A DNA stretch of 64,000 nt, taken from the NCBI GenBank assembly GCA_002270565.1, contig NQMI01000027.1, positions 204,988-268,987 of the forward strand, written 5' to 3'. The translations under genes and the position numbers were made by a program. The notes beneath the pieces were generated by a model that was not told the origin of the DNA, made no database searches, and saw only the letters and a program-made list of their open reading frames with translations. This document shows, piece after piece, positions 1-11,348 of the stretch. This stretch comes from Stenocarpella maydis (lineage: Eukaryota > Ascomycota > Sordariomycetes > Diaporthales > Diaporthaceae). The first letter of the stretch is position 1, and every line of letters starts with the position of its first letter.

Positions 1-1064
1 GAAGCAATGGCGGTATGCAGACGGGGGCAGCAACATGTCTCTGGGCGGGAACCGACAAGTGCGAGGGAGGAGAGAGAGCGGCGTCAATGAGTAATCATCA
101 CCGGTAAGCAGCAACAAGATACAATGTACAGATAGATACTGCCACCTCGCCAAGATACTATCGTCTCTATAGCGAGACCTTCCGGGGGCGTGCGACTGCT
201 CATAATCCTCCGCACCCGCGAGGTAGTTGTGGGTAACAACAGGAAGGGGGGGGGCCGCTCCCTTTTGTGTAACACCTTTCAGGATCGGCGCTCCGTGTGA
301 CGTGACGGATCAAAATACGGTGGTGGATGGATTATTCACTTTCAGAATCGGGGTGGAAAAGTCAATGTGCCCACGCTGGGCAGTGGGTTCCGTCCGCACC
401 ACCACCACCGGCGGTCATCACCACCAGTTACCAGTGCAGGATCTTCTGCATTCTACACGTGTTGGTAGTATGATACAAGGTTGCATGAGCACACCCACAC
501 ATAAAAGTCGTAGGTCAGGTGCATGTCACACGGGCGCGTAAGTACGCAAAGAAAAGGAGAGAAAAAAGAAGGGAAAAAAGAAGGAAAAGAAAAGGCCATT
601 GAGAGCGAGGCTATTCGCATTGGCCGTCTGTCCTAAGATAGGTTCACGACTGCACCTGCTGGCCGGTGTCGCCCACTCCGGGTCGCGCTCGACCATGCAG
701 ACCCTCACCGGCGCACACTCTCTGCTAAAGGCCATACACAAAATATATAGAAGGGGTATGGTGACCTTGGGGTGGTGGAAAGGTTACTCGAGGAGAGAAA
801 GAGAAGAGCAGTAACTTTTGTGGTATACTTATCAAAAGCAAATCCCTCACAATTCCCGATACTCCTGCCTTGCAATTCCTTCTGGCGCGGCCGTCCATCA
901 TGCCCACAAAAAAAAAAAGGTCCTCTGTTGCATGCTCATCAAGCTTCATCCTCATTATTCAATACCGTCAAGACGCACCAGGTTTTTCTTTTCTCCCCAT
1001 TGCAGGGCCCGCCCTTCTGTTCAAGAGTGCTCCAGGAGAATGCGCGAAGACGAGAAGAAATTCT
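1..1064. other. intergenic, no gene seen
   Basis: Both strands read as short overlapping frames without recognisable domains. An A/G-rich tract lies near 545-595 and poly-A/T stretches near 908-920. Positions closest to 1065 are probably the 3' UTR of the minus-strand tuberin gene. No RNA gene was seen. Confidence 0.6.
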
Positions 1065-4000
1065 TCAAGCCCACTTGGAGAAGTCCAGGCTGTCGACCAG
1101 TGAATCCAGATTGATGCCCTGCATCATAATCTCCGTGTCTGCCGTTGAGTTCGTGATGACAGAGCTGCGATGCGACTGCGAGTTCTGCTCGCTGGTGGTC
1201 GTCAGGAACGTCGCGACGCTGGCCCGGCGAAGGTCACGCATGCTCAGCCCAGACATGCTGTCCCGTGCGACGCCGCTCGAGGGCCGGCTGTCGCTTGGTG
1301 TTTGTCCCGCCTGCTGCTGCTGTTGCGCCGAGGCAAGGGCGCTACTAAGTGACATTGGTGCTGGCGTGCTAGATGCCGAGGCGTGGGGGCTCGTAATGGT
1401 CGAGGGCGATGTTGCCAACGACGATGCGAATTTCGGCCCGTAACGCTCACGTAGGCGGCTAATCTCCCTGAGACGGCTGCGCCACGAGGATGGGTAATCA
1501 CCCTGCTCGCGGTGCGCCCAGACCAGAGAAAATACGGATGCGTTCAGGGCGAGAAGGCGGACAAAATCCGGCAGTGCTTTCAGACTGATCATCTTGGTTG
1601 CGGCACAGGGCGAGATCTCGGGAAAACCTTCCTTGCTCATGACTTGGACCTTGAAGAAAGGTGCGTAGGCACCCTTGTTGGGAGCCTCGCCATTCTTCCC
1701 TTCCTCTTGATGCTGTACACCATGCTCCCGAGTCGCAACAAACGACGCCCTTGACTCCGGGGTGATGACGATGTTGACGTAGTTGAAGTCGGATGGGAAC
1801 GTGTCGAACTTGAAGGGCAGGCCCGAGTCATTGAATATGATGTTCACAAAATCGTTGCCTATGTGTCTCTTCTTGCCGATGCACTGAACGTCATTGTCCA
1901 GATTCGTAGGCATCTGCGTTGTGACGTGGAAGACGATCTCCGTCACTCTGTCGCGCCAGCAGAACGTGTACTGCCCGTCTGTGTCGTAATCCCGGTCCAG
2001 GCCCTGGGTGTTGAAATCGGCACCCTTCAATTTCGTGAGGGATCCGATCCCGTTCAAGAATTCCATATAATCTGCGCTGCCGGACACATTGGCGAGGATC
2101 TCAGTTTCCTTGGTTTGATTTTCTCCTATGTAGATCACGCCAACCTTGTGACCGTCCACAGTGGAGATGCGATCGAAGGATCTGACGCTTCGCGCGACAG
2201 CCTCGTCATCCGGGAGAGGGAGGGGGCGCAGTGCCGGCTCATGGCTCTGAGGGGTGGAAGATAGCAAATGGACGAGCAGGTGGCTGGGGATAGTGCTATT
2301 CGTGGTCGGCGTGCCCGTGTCCTTGCCATCCCCAAATGTGTTGGCTTGGTGGGGCGGCGGAGGCTTGAAATTCTCGCGAACAGTGAAGTAAGAAGTGCCT
2401 GACGGCTGCCTCTTGGTGACCTGTGCCCAAGGAGTCGTCTTGGACTGCTTGATAGACACAAGACTATTGGCAATGATCCAGCGTCTCTCAGTGTACTCTG
2501 ATGCTTTCCTGTCGGAGAAGCGAGGATTTTCCGCTGATTCGTCCGCTTCTGTATAAGCAACTCTCTGGATGAAGTCCATAGTAATAAGCGCCTGTTCGTC
2601 CGAGACTGGGTTACCATCTGGGCCCTGGAACAGCCTTTTAGCGATCCATCCTACATGTTTGGCTCGATCACCCAGGCGCAGGGCCAGGAACCAGAACACA
2701 ATGACGTGATACGCCAAGGCGTGCACATATTGAGGTAGTTCCTCACTGTTAGTGGGTTGCCCCAGGATGTCGTACTCGTGAGTCGTGTTGATGGTAGCAG
2801 GCACGTTCTCACTTGCGGTGCTTGTTCGCACATACCGCTTCTTGTCGCGCACGGTGTCGAGATACCTGAAGCACATGCCAAACACGATTCGGAAATCATC
2901 TTCAATGAAGTTGCTGTAGAGTGCTGGCATCTGTGCGAGGCCGGCTAGGAATTCCAAAATATGCATGGCTACATTGGCCTGCGTGATGACCATCGACATC
3001 TTCTGCAGGATTGTCACGAGCGCTTTCGTAGTCGCAAGCGGAAGCTCATGGCAGCAGATTGTCAACGCGTGGATACAAGTCTTTGCTGTAGAGTGCCCAA
3101 TGCCCTGCATGAACGTCCGTACAAGGTCGTCTTCATCGCTCTTATGAAAGTACTGGTGGTAACTCATGATTGTCGTCAGTATTTGGAAAATGCAAATGTT
3201 GACTTCGGGCCGGCGTAGTCCAGTCAAAGGAGGTGGGTCCTGGAAGAGATTGTGTTTGCTCTGCTCGCACAGCACTCGACGCGCGTCCCTTATTTGCGGG
3301 ATAGCGTCCCTGAAGAATGCGTGGTTGCTGAGTTGAGATGGTAGATGAACAAGGTTGAAACTGTAAACCTCCCAGTCGCTTCCATGAGTGAGATTATGGA
3401 CGATGGCCTCAAGCCATGAGGCAACATCGAGCACACCAGGTTGCTGGTTGGCTTCTTGCACGACTTCCTCTCCTTCAGTGTGAGCCCCCGTAGAAGTCTC
3501 CACGTAGGAGAAAAGAACGGGGCTCGCTATTGGTGAGGGTGTCTCTGGTAGCACGTTCGTGTCCGGCAGGGACCAAATCTGTTGATACTTTTGGCCATTA
3601 TGCTTGGCACCGCTAGCTGACCGGCTTGGAACCATCCTGTCTTGTGCTGAAGAGCCAAATGAAACCCCTCGCGATGCCCGAGACAAGCTTCCATATTCGC
3701 TTCTCAACCTTTGTGACGCGGCTGCATCCTCGGCGACCTTCCTTGCTAGGGAAGCCTCTGTCCTGTGAAGGACACCTGCCAGTCCCTCCGATTCGGTGAA
3801 GCAGGTGAGGTAGATCCGATTTGCCCAGTCCGCTCTCAGGCGAAATAGCATCTTCATGGCCGTGATCCGCGCGTCGGCGGACTGGCCGAACTTGGCGATG
3901 TACACAAGGAGTTGGAATATCCTGGTCGCTTTCCGACTGTCCGTATTCATCGTCTTCATGAAAAGCAGGACGTAGCCTCTAGTAACCACATTGGCTGGGC

Positions 4001-6044
4001 TTTGATCGGTGACACCGCCCTCCTCCGCTGTTGTTTGTTTCTCTTCCATGAGCGCCAACGGCGAATTCACACGGTCGCTGATGACGACTCCCTTGAGTGT
4101 CTCCACGATGTAATCAAAGAGGGCGGTGTCGGCTGCCAGTGCGACAGATATCATGAAAGAGACTGTCTCCTGGAGGACGGAGGTGTCTGTCTCCTCGGAG
4201 ATATCGGAGAGGATGTTCCTGACAATGCCAGGTACAACATCTTCGCCAAGTTCGTCCTCGACCAATTCCAGCATGTCGTAGACCTCAGTGATTCCCTGCA
4301 GAGCTGCAATGCGAATGTGCGTAGAACGATCTCGCTTGAGGTAAAAGAACTCCAGGACCAAGTTAAGGTTGCTCTCCCATTCCAAGTCGGAAGGGTAGCA
4401 ACAACGGAACTCTTTAAAGTGTTCCAAGACAAGTTCAGCTGTAGAGTCCGGGAGGACATGAGGGATCTTGGCCATAAAAGCAATGCACTCGTGCCTCTGG
4501 ATGAAATCGGAACCTCGCTGCTTGGAAATCCCTTCCAATCTTCCCAGGAGCGTCTCGAGCTCATCCAGTATGGCACCTCCCCTCTTGGGATCTTGTGGGG
4601 GGAAATTACTTTTTAGGTTCGTTCTTGAATTGCTGGGAGTGAGACTGAAATTCAACTGCCCAACACACTTTTCTGCAACCTGCAGGACGGACGTCCAATC
4701 CTCCCCCTCGAGAAGCGGATTCAGGTTCTGCTCTCCGTCGTCGAACAGAGTGTTGATGAGCCTCAATACGCAGCCGGCTATCCGTGTGGAAGGCGACTTC
4801 TCAACGACGTTGCTGCATCCGTCGACCAGAAGGGCCAGGGGGATTCCTGGGTAACCCTTGTCCGGAGACTTCCAGACCAACTTCTGAAGAACAGTCAGGG
4901 AGCCCCTAACTGCCCTATTCGTCTCGGTCGTTTCCTGTCCATGGCGAGGATAGTCCCTGAGGAGGTTGAGCAAGATCCGGACAGCCGCCTGGCCATTGTG
5001 CGACTTCAGGAGGTTGGAGAGAGTGTGCCAAGCAGTTTTGGATAGCGTGTCGACGAGGCAGAAGATGGAACTGAGGACCTCGACGCAACGACTCAAGCTC
5101 CGCTTAGGGACAGACGCGTACGTTATGATGGCGTCGATGACCTCAATGCACGAAGTCAAGTCGTCCTCGGTACTCGTCTTGGTGCAGATCTCTAGGAGCT
5201 TTTCGATCAGCCGCCCCAGAGTTTCGTCGTCGGCAACCCTGAAGTTGAACTTGAGGACCTCGAGGATAAAGGCGAAAAGCATGGAGAAACTCTTGTCCTC
5301 GCCCAGAGCAGCAACTGGTGGCGCAACGCTCTTTCCCTTGTTGCCCTTCCTCTCACGCAATGCCTGTTGCCGTCGCGCAATCCTGACGGCATTGTAAGAG
5401 TCCTGCAGCCAGGTTGTCAAAAGGGGGATGACATCATAGTCGAATCCGGACAGGTTGCGGCCATGGTTGGTCAGGTCAACCAAGGCGGCCAGCTGCAGGT
5501 AAAAGTCGTCGGGGTTGGCGTGGGCAGACAGCGTCTGGAAATATTCCTTGCGCTCGAGATCGGTCGAAGAAGGGTTCCGGACGCACTCGGTGAGCAGCTC
5601 CCACCCGGCAACCCTAGCGTTGCTGGGTTTGGAGGGCTCTATCAAGTCCTTGCCGGCATCCCATATTTGTAGCACCGGCGCCAAGGGGTAGTCGGCAACG
5701 GATAGTCGCAGCGACTCGGCGGCGGCAATGCGTTCACTGAGAGAACCAGTCTTGAGCTTCTCTAGGGCGTCGTTATGGTGGGGAGGCAGTCCGCTGGCAG
5801 CTAGCGAGGCCGTGTCTACTCGTTCGGAGGACAACTGAGCGGAGACGGTATCGGTGGACGAAGAGGGTACGGTCGGGACCTTGGAGAGCTTTGAGACCCC
5901 GGTCAGGCCCTTGAACACGCTGGCAAGACCTCCTGCGCTCTTGTGCTCGGGCAAGGGAGCGTGGTCGTCGGCGGATGGAGGCATGGGGTCTCCAGGAGGG
6001 CCGTCAGGGGCATCAAATCCCAGGGAGGCTATGCGTCGAAGCAT
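1065..6044 (-). CDS. TSC2: tuberin-type Rap/Ran-GAP (TSC2 orthologue)
   Basis: Predicted GTPase-activating subunit of the TSC complex, which turns off the Rheb GTPase upstream of TORC1. One uninterrupted frame gives 1659 aa from the Met at 6044. The first two thirds are helical and HEAT-like, typical of tuberin. The RapGAP domain lies at about residues 1300-1500 and contains KRHIGNDFVNIIFNDSG, whose Asn in HIGND matches the catalytic asparagine thumb of this family, followed by FNYVNIVITPES. The tail is Q-rich and Ser/Thr-rich and ends DSLDFSKWA. The frame stays open to 6374, but the extra 110 residues include LVLVLVLV encoded by a GAGCAC repeat and look like 5' UTR. The internal start MLRRIASLGF is therefore preferred. 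No intron was needed, which is unusual for a 5-kb fungal gene; a small in-frame intron cannot be excluded. Confidence 0.9.
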   Translation of the reverse strand: MLRRIASLGFDAPDGPPGDPMPPSADDHAPLPEHKSAGGLASVFKGLTGVSKLSKVPTVPSSSTDTVSAQLSSERVDTASLAASGLPPHHNDALEKLKTGSLSERIAAAESLRLSVADYPLAPVLQIWDAGKDLIEPSKPSNARVAGWELLTECVRNPSSTDLERKEYFQTLSAHANPDDFYLQLAALVDLTNHGRNLSGFDYDVIPLLTTWLQDSYNAVRIARRQQALRERKGNKGKSVAPPVAALGEDKSFSMLFAFILEVLKFNFRVADDETLGRLIEKLLEICTKTSTEDDLTSCIEVIDAIITYASVPKRSLSRCVEVLSSIFCLVDTLSKTAWHTLSNLLKSHNGQAAVRILLNLLRDYPRHGQETTETNRAVRGSLTVLQKLVWKSPDKGYPGIPLALLVDGCSNVVEKSPSTRIAGCVLRLINTLFDDGEQNLNPLLEGEDWTSVLQVAEKCVGQLNFSLTPSNSRTNLKSNFPPQDPKRGGAILDELETLLGRLEGISKQRGSDFIQRHECIAFMAKIPHVLPDSTAELVLEHFKEFRCCYPSDLEWESNLNLVLEFFYLKRDRSTHIRIAALQGITEVYDMLELVEDELGEDVVPGIVRNILSDISEETDTSVLQETVSFMISVALAADTALFDYIVETLKGVVISDRVNSPLALMEEKQTTAEEGGVTDQSPANVVTRGYVLLFMKTMNTDSRKATRIFQLLVYIAKFGQSADARITAMKMLFRLRADWANRIYLTCFTESEGLAGVLHRTEASLARKVAEDAAASQRLRSEYGSLSRASRGVSFGSSAQDRMVPSRSASGAKHNGQKYQQIWSLPDTNVLPETPSPIASPVLFSYVETSTGAHTEGEEVVQEANQQPGVLDVASWLEAIVHNLTHGSDWEVYSFNLVHLPSQLSNHAFFRDAIPQIRDARRVLCEQSKHNLFQDPPPLTGLRRPEVNICIFQILTTIMSYHQYFHKSDEDDLVRTFMQGIGHSTAKTCIHALTICCHELPLATTKALVTILQKMSMVITQANVAMHILEFLAGLAQMPALYSNFIEDDFRIVFGMCFRYLDTVRDKKRYVRTSTASENVPATINTTHEYDILGQPTNSEELPQYVHALAYHVIVFWFLALRLGDRAKHVGWIAKRLFQGPDGNPVSDEQALITMDFIQRVAYTEADESAENPRFSDRKASEYTERRWIIANSLVSIKQSKTTPWAQVTKRQPSGTSYFTVRENFKPPPPHQANTFGDGKDTGTPTTNSTIPSHLLVHLLSSTPQSHEPALRPLPLPDDEAVARSVRSFDRISTVDGHKVGVIYIGENQTKETEILANVSGSADYMEFLNGIGSLTKLKGADFNTQGLDRDYDTDGQYTFCWRDRVTEIVFHVTTQMPTNLDNDVQCIGKKRHIGNDFVNIIFNDSGLPFKFDTFPSDFNYVNIVITPESRASFVATREHGVQHQEEGKNGEAPNKGAYAPFFKVQVMSKEGFPEISPCAATKMISLKALPDFVRLLALNASVFSLVWAHREQGDYPSSWRSRLREISRLRERYGPKFASSLATSPSTITSPHASASSTPAPMSLSSALASAQQQQQAGQTPSDSRPSSGVARDSMSGLSMRDLRRASVATFLTTTSEQNSQSHRSSVITNSTADTEIMMQGINLDSLVDSLDFSKWA

Positions 6045-6300
6045 GTTATCAGCTTTGGGTCCATGGAACAAGGCGCCGGCGGGGCGGAAGATGAGCAAAG
6101 CTGGAGAGACAGCAAGGTTAAAACCAGTCTGGGCGGGGCAGGGCGGGGCAGGGCATGATGATAGATGGCCAAGTGGGAGAAGGACAGTAGTCGCGGCCGG
6201 AGCACGCACGCAGCGGTAGATAGATGAGGGCGTCGAGATATCTCCAGCCAGGGCTCCACGACGGGGCCCGTCCGAGGAGGCCCCACAGGAGATTGACAGG

Positions 6301-6328
6301 AGCACGAGCACGAGCACGAGCACGAGCG
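6301..6328. repeat. (GAGCAC)n hexanucleotide repeat
   Basis: About four and a half copies of a GAGCAC hexamer lie just upstream of the preferred TSC2 start, in the presumed 5' leader. On the minus strand the frame reads as alternating Leu-Val, which is why the longer frame there is not taken as protein. Confidence 0.85.
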
Positions 6329-6374
6329 AGGAAGAAGAGGGAACTCGGCAGGTGAAGGTGGGACTCACAGACAA

Positions 6375-7934
6375 GCCCCTAGTCTTTCTGCATCTACCGC
6401 TGGGATGAGGAGGGGCCTATAAAGTCAGGGTCGTCATAGTGGCCAGCAAGGTGGTGTACCAATGACCGTAGGGCTGGACACAGTCGAGTCTCGACCGAGG
6501 AAGATGCGAAATGATGGGCGTTTCGGGGCCAGGCGACGTTGGATCAGGGCAGAGCACGGGCGTGTGGTAAGGAAGGGACGGGGGCGAGCTAGGCAGGAAA
6601 ACCAAGAGATATTAAAATGGACAATAGGCGACTAGTGTAGAGATAGAGCTAACAAGAGCTATCGGGATAGAGATGAGGGCGAAATGAGTGCAACCATCTA
6701 GCTTCCACCACCGGCTCTCACTCTCACTCTCGCCTCTCGCAACAACGTGGGGGCTGAAGCTAAAGCTGGCAGATGGTAGACTTTGTAGACCAGGATGATC
6801 TCTTTAAATCCCCCGCTTACCCACGGGACGGCAAGCAACAGATGGCTGAGGGAGGTTGATTGGTATTTGCATGTCTTGAACTGCGGCCAGCTGGGTCTCG
6901 GGAGCGAGCGAAAAATAGGTACGTCGTCTGCAGCGTGCACGGATCAAGGACGATCAACCACGAGGTTCGACAGGCGACCCACTCTGCCACTCTGGCGCCG
7001 TTTTCGACCGACCGACCACTGCCTGATTGGAATGCATGGGTCCTGCTCAGGTTGAATTTTAATACACTAGTGTAGCAGGTGCCTAGGTAGGTACTATGTA
7101 TACATAGTATGCGCATCGGCCCCGAGGATTTCGTCACGTCATATCATGTAAATACAAAGACATAAAACAACTAGTCTGTCTACTGAACACCATGAGCAAA
7201 TCAGAGCATAGCAGAGCATACATTTCAATCATGACGAGTCCGAGGTAGCCTGTAAGATATCTTGGCTATTACCCATCTAGGTACTTAGTCTAGTATTTTG
7301 GTAGGCGACGAGACTGTAGAGTAAATTCGGTGGTACGTTGCTTGGATATTGTATGCGAGGCGTTCGTCCCAACCTTGGACCTCGAGGTGAGGGGCAGGCC
7401 TGGCGTAACCAAGAACTTGTACAGACCGATTCCGCATCCGTGCTAAGATTTACGCAATGCATAATAATTTATATGGCTGTCTTAGACTAGAAATTCTGGT
7501 CAGAATCCAATAAAAGACATTTACGTATCCTGTGTCTCGAAATCGGTCCTAAGCCACGTTTTCAGATGGCCAACAACTAGGCATGTTTTTATTACTGTTG
7601 CGTAGACAGACCTATTTATCCTTACCTAGTCTACAATGTACCTGGGTGCTTCAGAGCGTCTGCAACAGGACTGCAAGGTCAGGGGTGTCCCAAGGCCGCT
7701 CATCACTTTTTGATTTTTGGAGAGCAACAGAAGTGGGGGTCGAAGCCCAGGCACCTGGCACCTGGCGCCTAGCAACCGAGGCGACCCTGGTAAGCCGGTT
7801 TACTTTGGAGCTTCCAAAAGGTTGCCTACGACCGCTCGGAACCTGCAAAACCTCCAGACTGGACTTGAACACCAACAGCCCAACCTGCTGTCTCTCCACG
7901 TCGTTGATCTTAGTACACCACACTATTAATCAAC
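6375..7934. other. divergent TSC2-CSE1 intergenic region
   Basis: This region separates the 5' ends of a minus-strand and a plus-strand gene, so both promoters should lie here. It contains an 18-bp perfect palindrome at 7092-7109 and CTAGGTA/GGTAC-type words near 7083 and 7279. No coding region or RNA gene is supported. Low-complexity C/T text near 7855-7930 is probably the CSE1 5' leader. Confidence 0.55.
7092..7109. repeat. 18-bp perfect palindrome
   Basis: TACTATGTA is followed directly by its exact reverse complement TACATAGTA, with no spacer. It sits mid-way in the TSC2-CSE1 intergenic region. It could be a site for a dimeric regulator or a chance AT-rich palindrome; nothing here decides. 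Confidence 0.6.
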
Positions 7935-10900
7935 ATGGCGGCAGACATCGCAAGCATTGCCCAGTTGTTGGACGCAACTCTGGACCACACCAAGCACAAG
8001 CAAGGCCGTACCCCCCCTTCCACCTGCTGCCCTCGTGCTTTGACCACCTTGTTTTGTTTGCATCGTCCTGGACCTTCGCCGACAACGCTGCCGCACACAC
8101 GCCCCCCCCCCCCACACACACACACCCCTCTAACTGGGGATTACGAGCTGACATTTCTCTGCCTTCAGCCGAGGCCGCTCTCAAGCAGGAAGAGAGCAAA
8201 CCGCAATACTCCCTCCAGCTCCTCAAGATCGTCGCCGGCTCCAACTTCGCAATCACCACCCGTCTAGCTGCCGCCCTTGCCTTTAAGAACTACGTCCGTC
8301 TTAACTACGTGGTATGACACAGCCCCTACAGCCCTGTTGAGCATCACGGCCACATTTCTGACATGTGCCACAACGTAGGACGAAGATGGCAACCACAAGC
8401 TGCCCGCCGACGAGGTCGCCACCATCAAACAGGAACTCGTCGGCCTCATGATCCTATCGCCCCCGAACATCCAGACCCAGCTTGGCGATGCCATCAGCGT
8501 TATAGCAGACTCGGACTTTTGGAAGAGATGGGATACCCTCATACAGGTTTGTCCGACCTCTAGGACGACAGGTGGCTGCGTGTCCAGAAAACTAAGCTCT
8601 TGTCTCCTAGGACCTTGTCAGCCGCATCTCGCCAGACGACTTCAAAGTAACAAACGGAGTGTTGGAGGTTGCACATTCCATTTTTGTGCGCTGGCGACCC
8701 TTGTTCCAGTCCAACGAGCTCTACGAGGAGGTCAACCATGTCGTGGAGCACTTTGGCGAGGCCTTCGTACGGCTTTTGGCGGTGAGTACACGGGCGCCGC
8801 AGGGCTTGGAACCACTCACTGACAAGCCTTCAAGATTGCCGACCAAAAGATCGAGGCCAACGCGAACAATGCCGCCGAGCTTAAGGGTTGGTTCGAGACG
8901 CTGAGCCTGTTGGTTAAGATCCTCTACGACTTGACGTGTCACGATCTCGCCCCCGTCATTGAGTCAAACCTGGCCTCGATCTTCGCCCTCCTCGAAAAGT
9001 ACCTGGCGTACACGAACCCAATATTCGATGGCGATGACGATGAGGCGTCAGCCTTGGAAAACGCCAAGGCCGACATATGCGAGGCTCTGACCCTGTTCAC
9101 GACCAAGTACGATGAGGACTTCAGCGGCTACTGCGAGCGGTTCATCACGTCTGTCTGGAACCTTCTGTCCAGCCTGGGTCCGGAGAAGCGGTACGATCTC
9201 GTGGTCAGCCGGGCTCTGCAATTCCTCACTGCCGTGGCATCGGGATCCAAGCACGCTCAGGCCTTCAACGACGAGAACACCCTCGGCCAGATCGTGGAGA
9301 AGGTCATCCTACCCAACGTGACCCTGCGCGAATCCGACATTGAAATGTTCGAAGACGAACCAATAGAGTTTATTCGAAGAGACCTGGAGGGATCGGATAC
9401 GGACTCGAGGAGGCGAGCGGCCACAGACTTCTTGAGGAAGCTCTTGGAAAAGTTCGAGGCGCTCGTCACCCAGGTTGTCTTCAGGTACATCGACCACTAC
9501 CTGAAGCAGGGCCAGACGGACTGGAAGGCAAAGGACACTGCGGTTTACCTGTATCTGGCTATCGCCGCCAAGGGTGCCGTTACCGCTGCGCAGGGCGTCA
9601 AGACCGTCAACAACCACGTCAACGTCGTTGAGTTCTTCCAGAACCACATTGCCGCTGATCTTCTGAACACTGAAGGAGTCCACCCCATTTCCAAGGTCGA
9701 CGCTATCAAGTACCTACACAATTTCCGGAGTCAATTGACCAAGGACCAATGGCTGGCTGCGTTCCAGCCTCTGATCAAAAACCTCGCGTCTGAGGAATAC
9801 GTCGTTTACACATATGCAGCCATCGCCGTAGAGCGAGTTCTTTATCTCTCAAACGACGCTGGCGAGCACCTGTTCTCAAGAGCCGACATCGAACCAGTCG
9901 CAAAGGATCTGCTTGATCATCTGTTCAACCTCGTCGAGAAGGATAAGACCCCGCCCAAGATGCAAGAGAACGAGTATCTGATGCAGTGCATCATGAGAGT
10001 CCTGATCGTGATCAACACTGGTGTGCAGCCAATTATCGATGGAGTCTTGGACCACCTCATCAGCATCATCAGCGTGATAAAGGCCAACCCGAGCAACCCT
10101 CGGTTCTACTACTACCTTTTCGAGGCAATTGGCGCCTTGGTCAGGTATGTGACGGCTGTGAATGGTGAATGCCCTTGCAGAGGCGGTCAAACTGATACGA
10201 AATTACAGGTTCTCCGACCCTAGCCAGGAGGCGAAGCTGCATGCACGCCTATGGGGGCCATTCTCCTTCATCCTCAACGAGGATGTGTCAGGTAGGCTGT
10301 CCGACGGGAAAACAGCGTACCGGCCGACTAACCACATCCCAGAATTTGTCCCCTATGTCTTCCAGATCTTCGCTGCCCTGCTTGAGGCTGCACCGACAAG
10401 TCCGCTGCCTGCTGACTTCAGCTCACTACTTGGACCCATTCTTCAGCCTACAGTATGGGAGACGAGGGGCAACGTGCCAGGATGCGCTCGGTTCCTTTCG
10501 GCCATGGTCCCCAAGGCAAAACAAGTCATCGTGGAGTCCAACCAGCTCGTGCCGATCTTGGGGATATTCCAACGCCTACTGGCCAGCAAGAAGACCGAGA
10601 CTAATGCCTTTGATATCCTGGAATCGGTCGTAGCCACTTTCGACGGGTGAGTACTCGACAGTGACAAACCGCAGCCCCCCCCCCTTCCGGCACCTCGCTT
10701 TTACTGACCAATGCGTCCAGAGCAACATTGGATGCGTTTTTCCCTGACATCCTCAGTCTTACCTTCACCAAGCTGCAGTCCAACCCATCCGACTCGTACA
10801 AGCAACGATTTGTCCGTTTCTACCACCTGGTCTCGGCCAACACAACAGGAGGCATGGGCACTGACTACTTCATCAACCACTCCGAGAAGCTGCAGGCTGG

Positions 10901-11348
10901 CGTGTTTGCGCAACTGTACCCGTCAATCATCCTGCCAACTACCAAACAGTTTGCGCGGCCAGTCGACCGGAAGCTTGGTGTGGTTTCCTACACCAAGACG
11001 CTGGTCGATTCTGCCGCATTCGCACAGCAGTTCAAGAAAGGCTGGGCCAACACTGCGAACCATCTGCTGGAGCTCTTGCAGAACCCACCCAAGGTGGCCG
11101 GCGGGTTCGGAGACGACATCATCACAGAGGCGGACGTGGACGACATTGGGTTCGGGGTGGGCTTCACTCCGCTCAACACATGCAAGCGCGGCCCGCGCGA
11201 TGACTTCCCCGAAATCGACAACGTGCAGGCCTGGGTCAGCGAGTACCTCAAGGCTGGCAACGCACGCCAGGCAGGGGCGGTTCTCAGGTTTGTGCAGGAG
11301 CGGATGCAGCCCGAGGCTCAGGCTGCGATTGCGCCTTACCTGCAGTAG
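7935..11348 (+). CDS. CSE1: importin-alpha re-exporter, exportin-2 (CSE1/CAS)
   Basis: Karyopherin-beta family exportin that returns importin-alpha to the cytoplasm with RanGTP. Eight exons: 7935-8004, 8169-8311, 8379-8546, 8611-8781, 8835-10144, 10209-10291, 10343-10646 and 10721-11348. They total 2877 nt, or 958 aa, the usual Cse1 length. Recognisable blocks are the N-terminal importin-beta region (TTRLAAALAFKNYVRLNY, then DEDGNHKLPADE) and HEAT repeats with DLTCHDLAPVIESNL, YLHNFRSQL and PFSFILNEDVSEFVPYVFQ, ending in the Cse1 C-terminal domain. The first donor is ambiguous: GC at 8005 gives HKQAEAALK, which fits the family, while GT at 8008 inserts one residue and stays in frame. The 51-nt intron 10292-10342 has no stop in frame, so retention would add 17 residues. 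A microsatellite lies in intron 1. Confidence 0.95.
8103..8127. repeat. poly-C/(CA)n microsatellite in CSE1 intron 1
   Basis: A run of C followed by a CA-dinucleotide stretch lies inside the first CSE1 intron. It makes that intron, at about 164 nt, longer than its neighbours. It has no coding consequence in the preferred model. Confidence 0.8.

Noticed and set aside
772..1443. 223-codon plus frame at the TSC2 3' end
   Set aside because: Half of it is antisense to the TSC2 tail and the rest is low-complexity text; no homology recognised.
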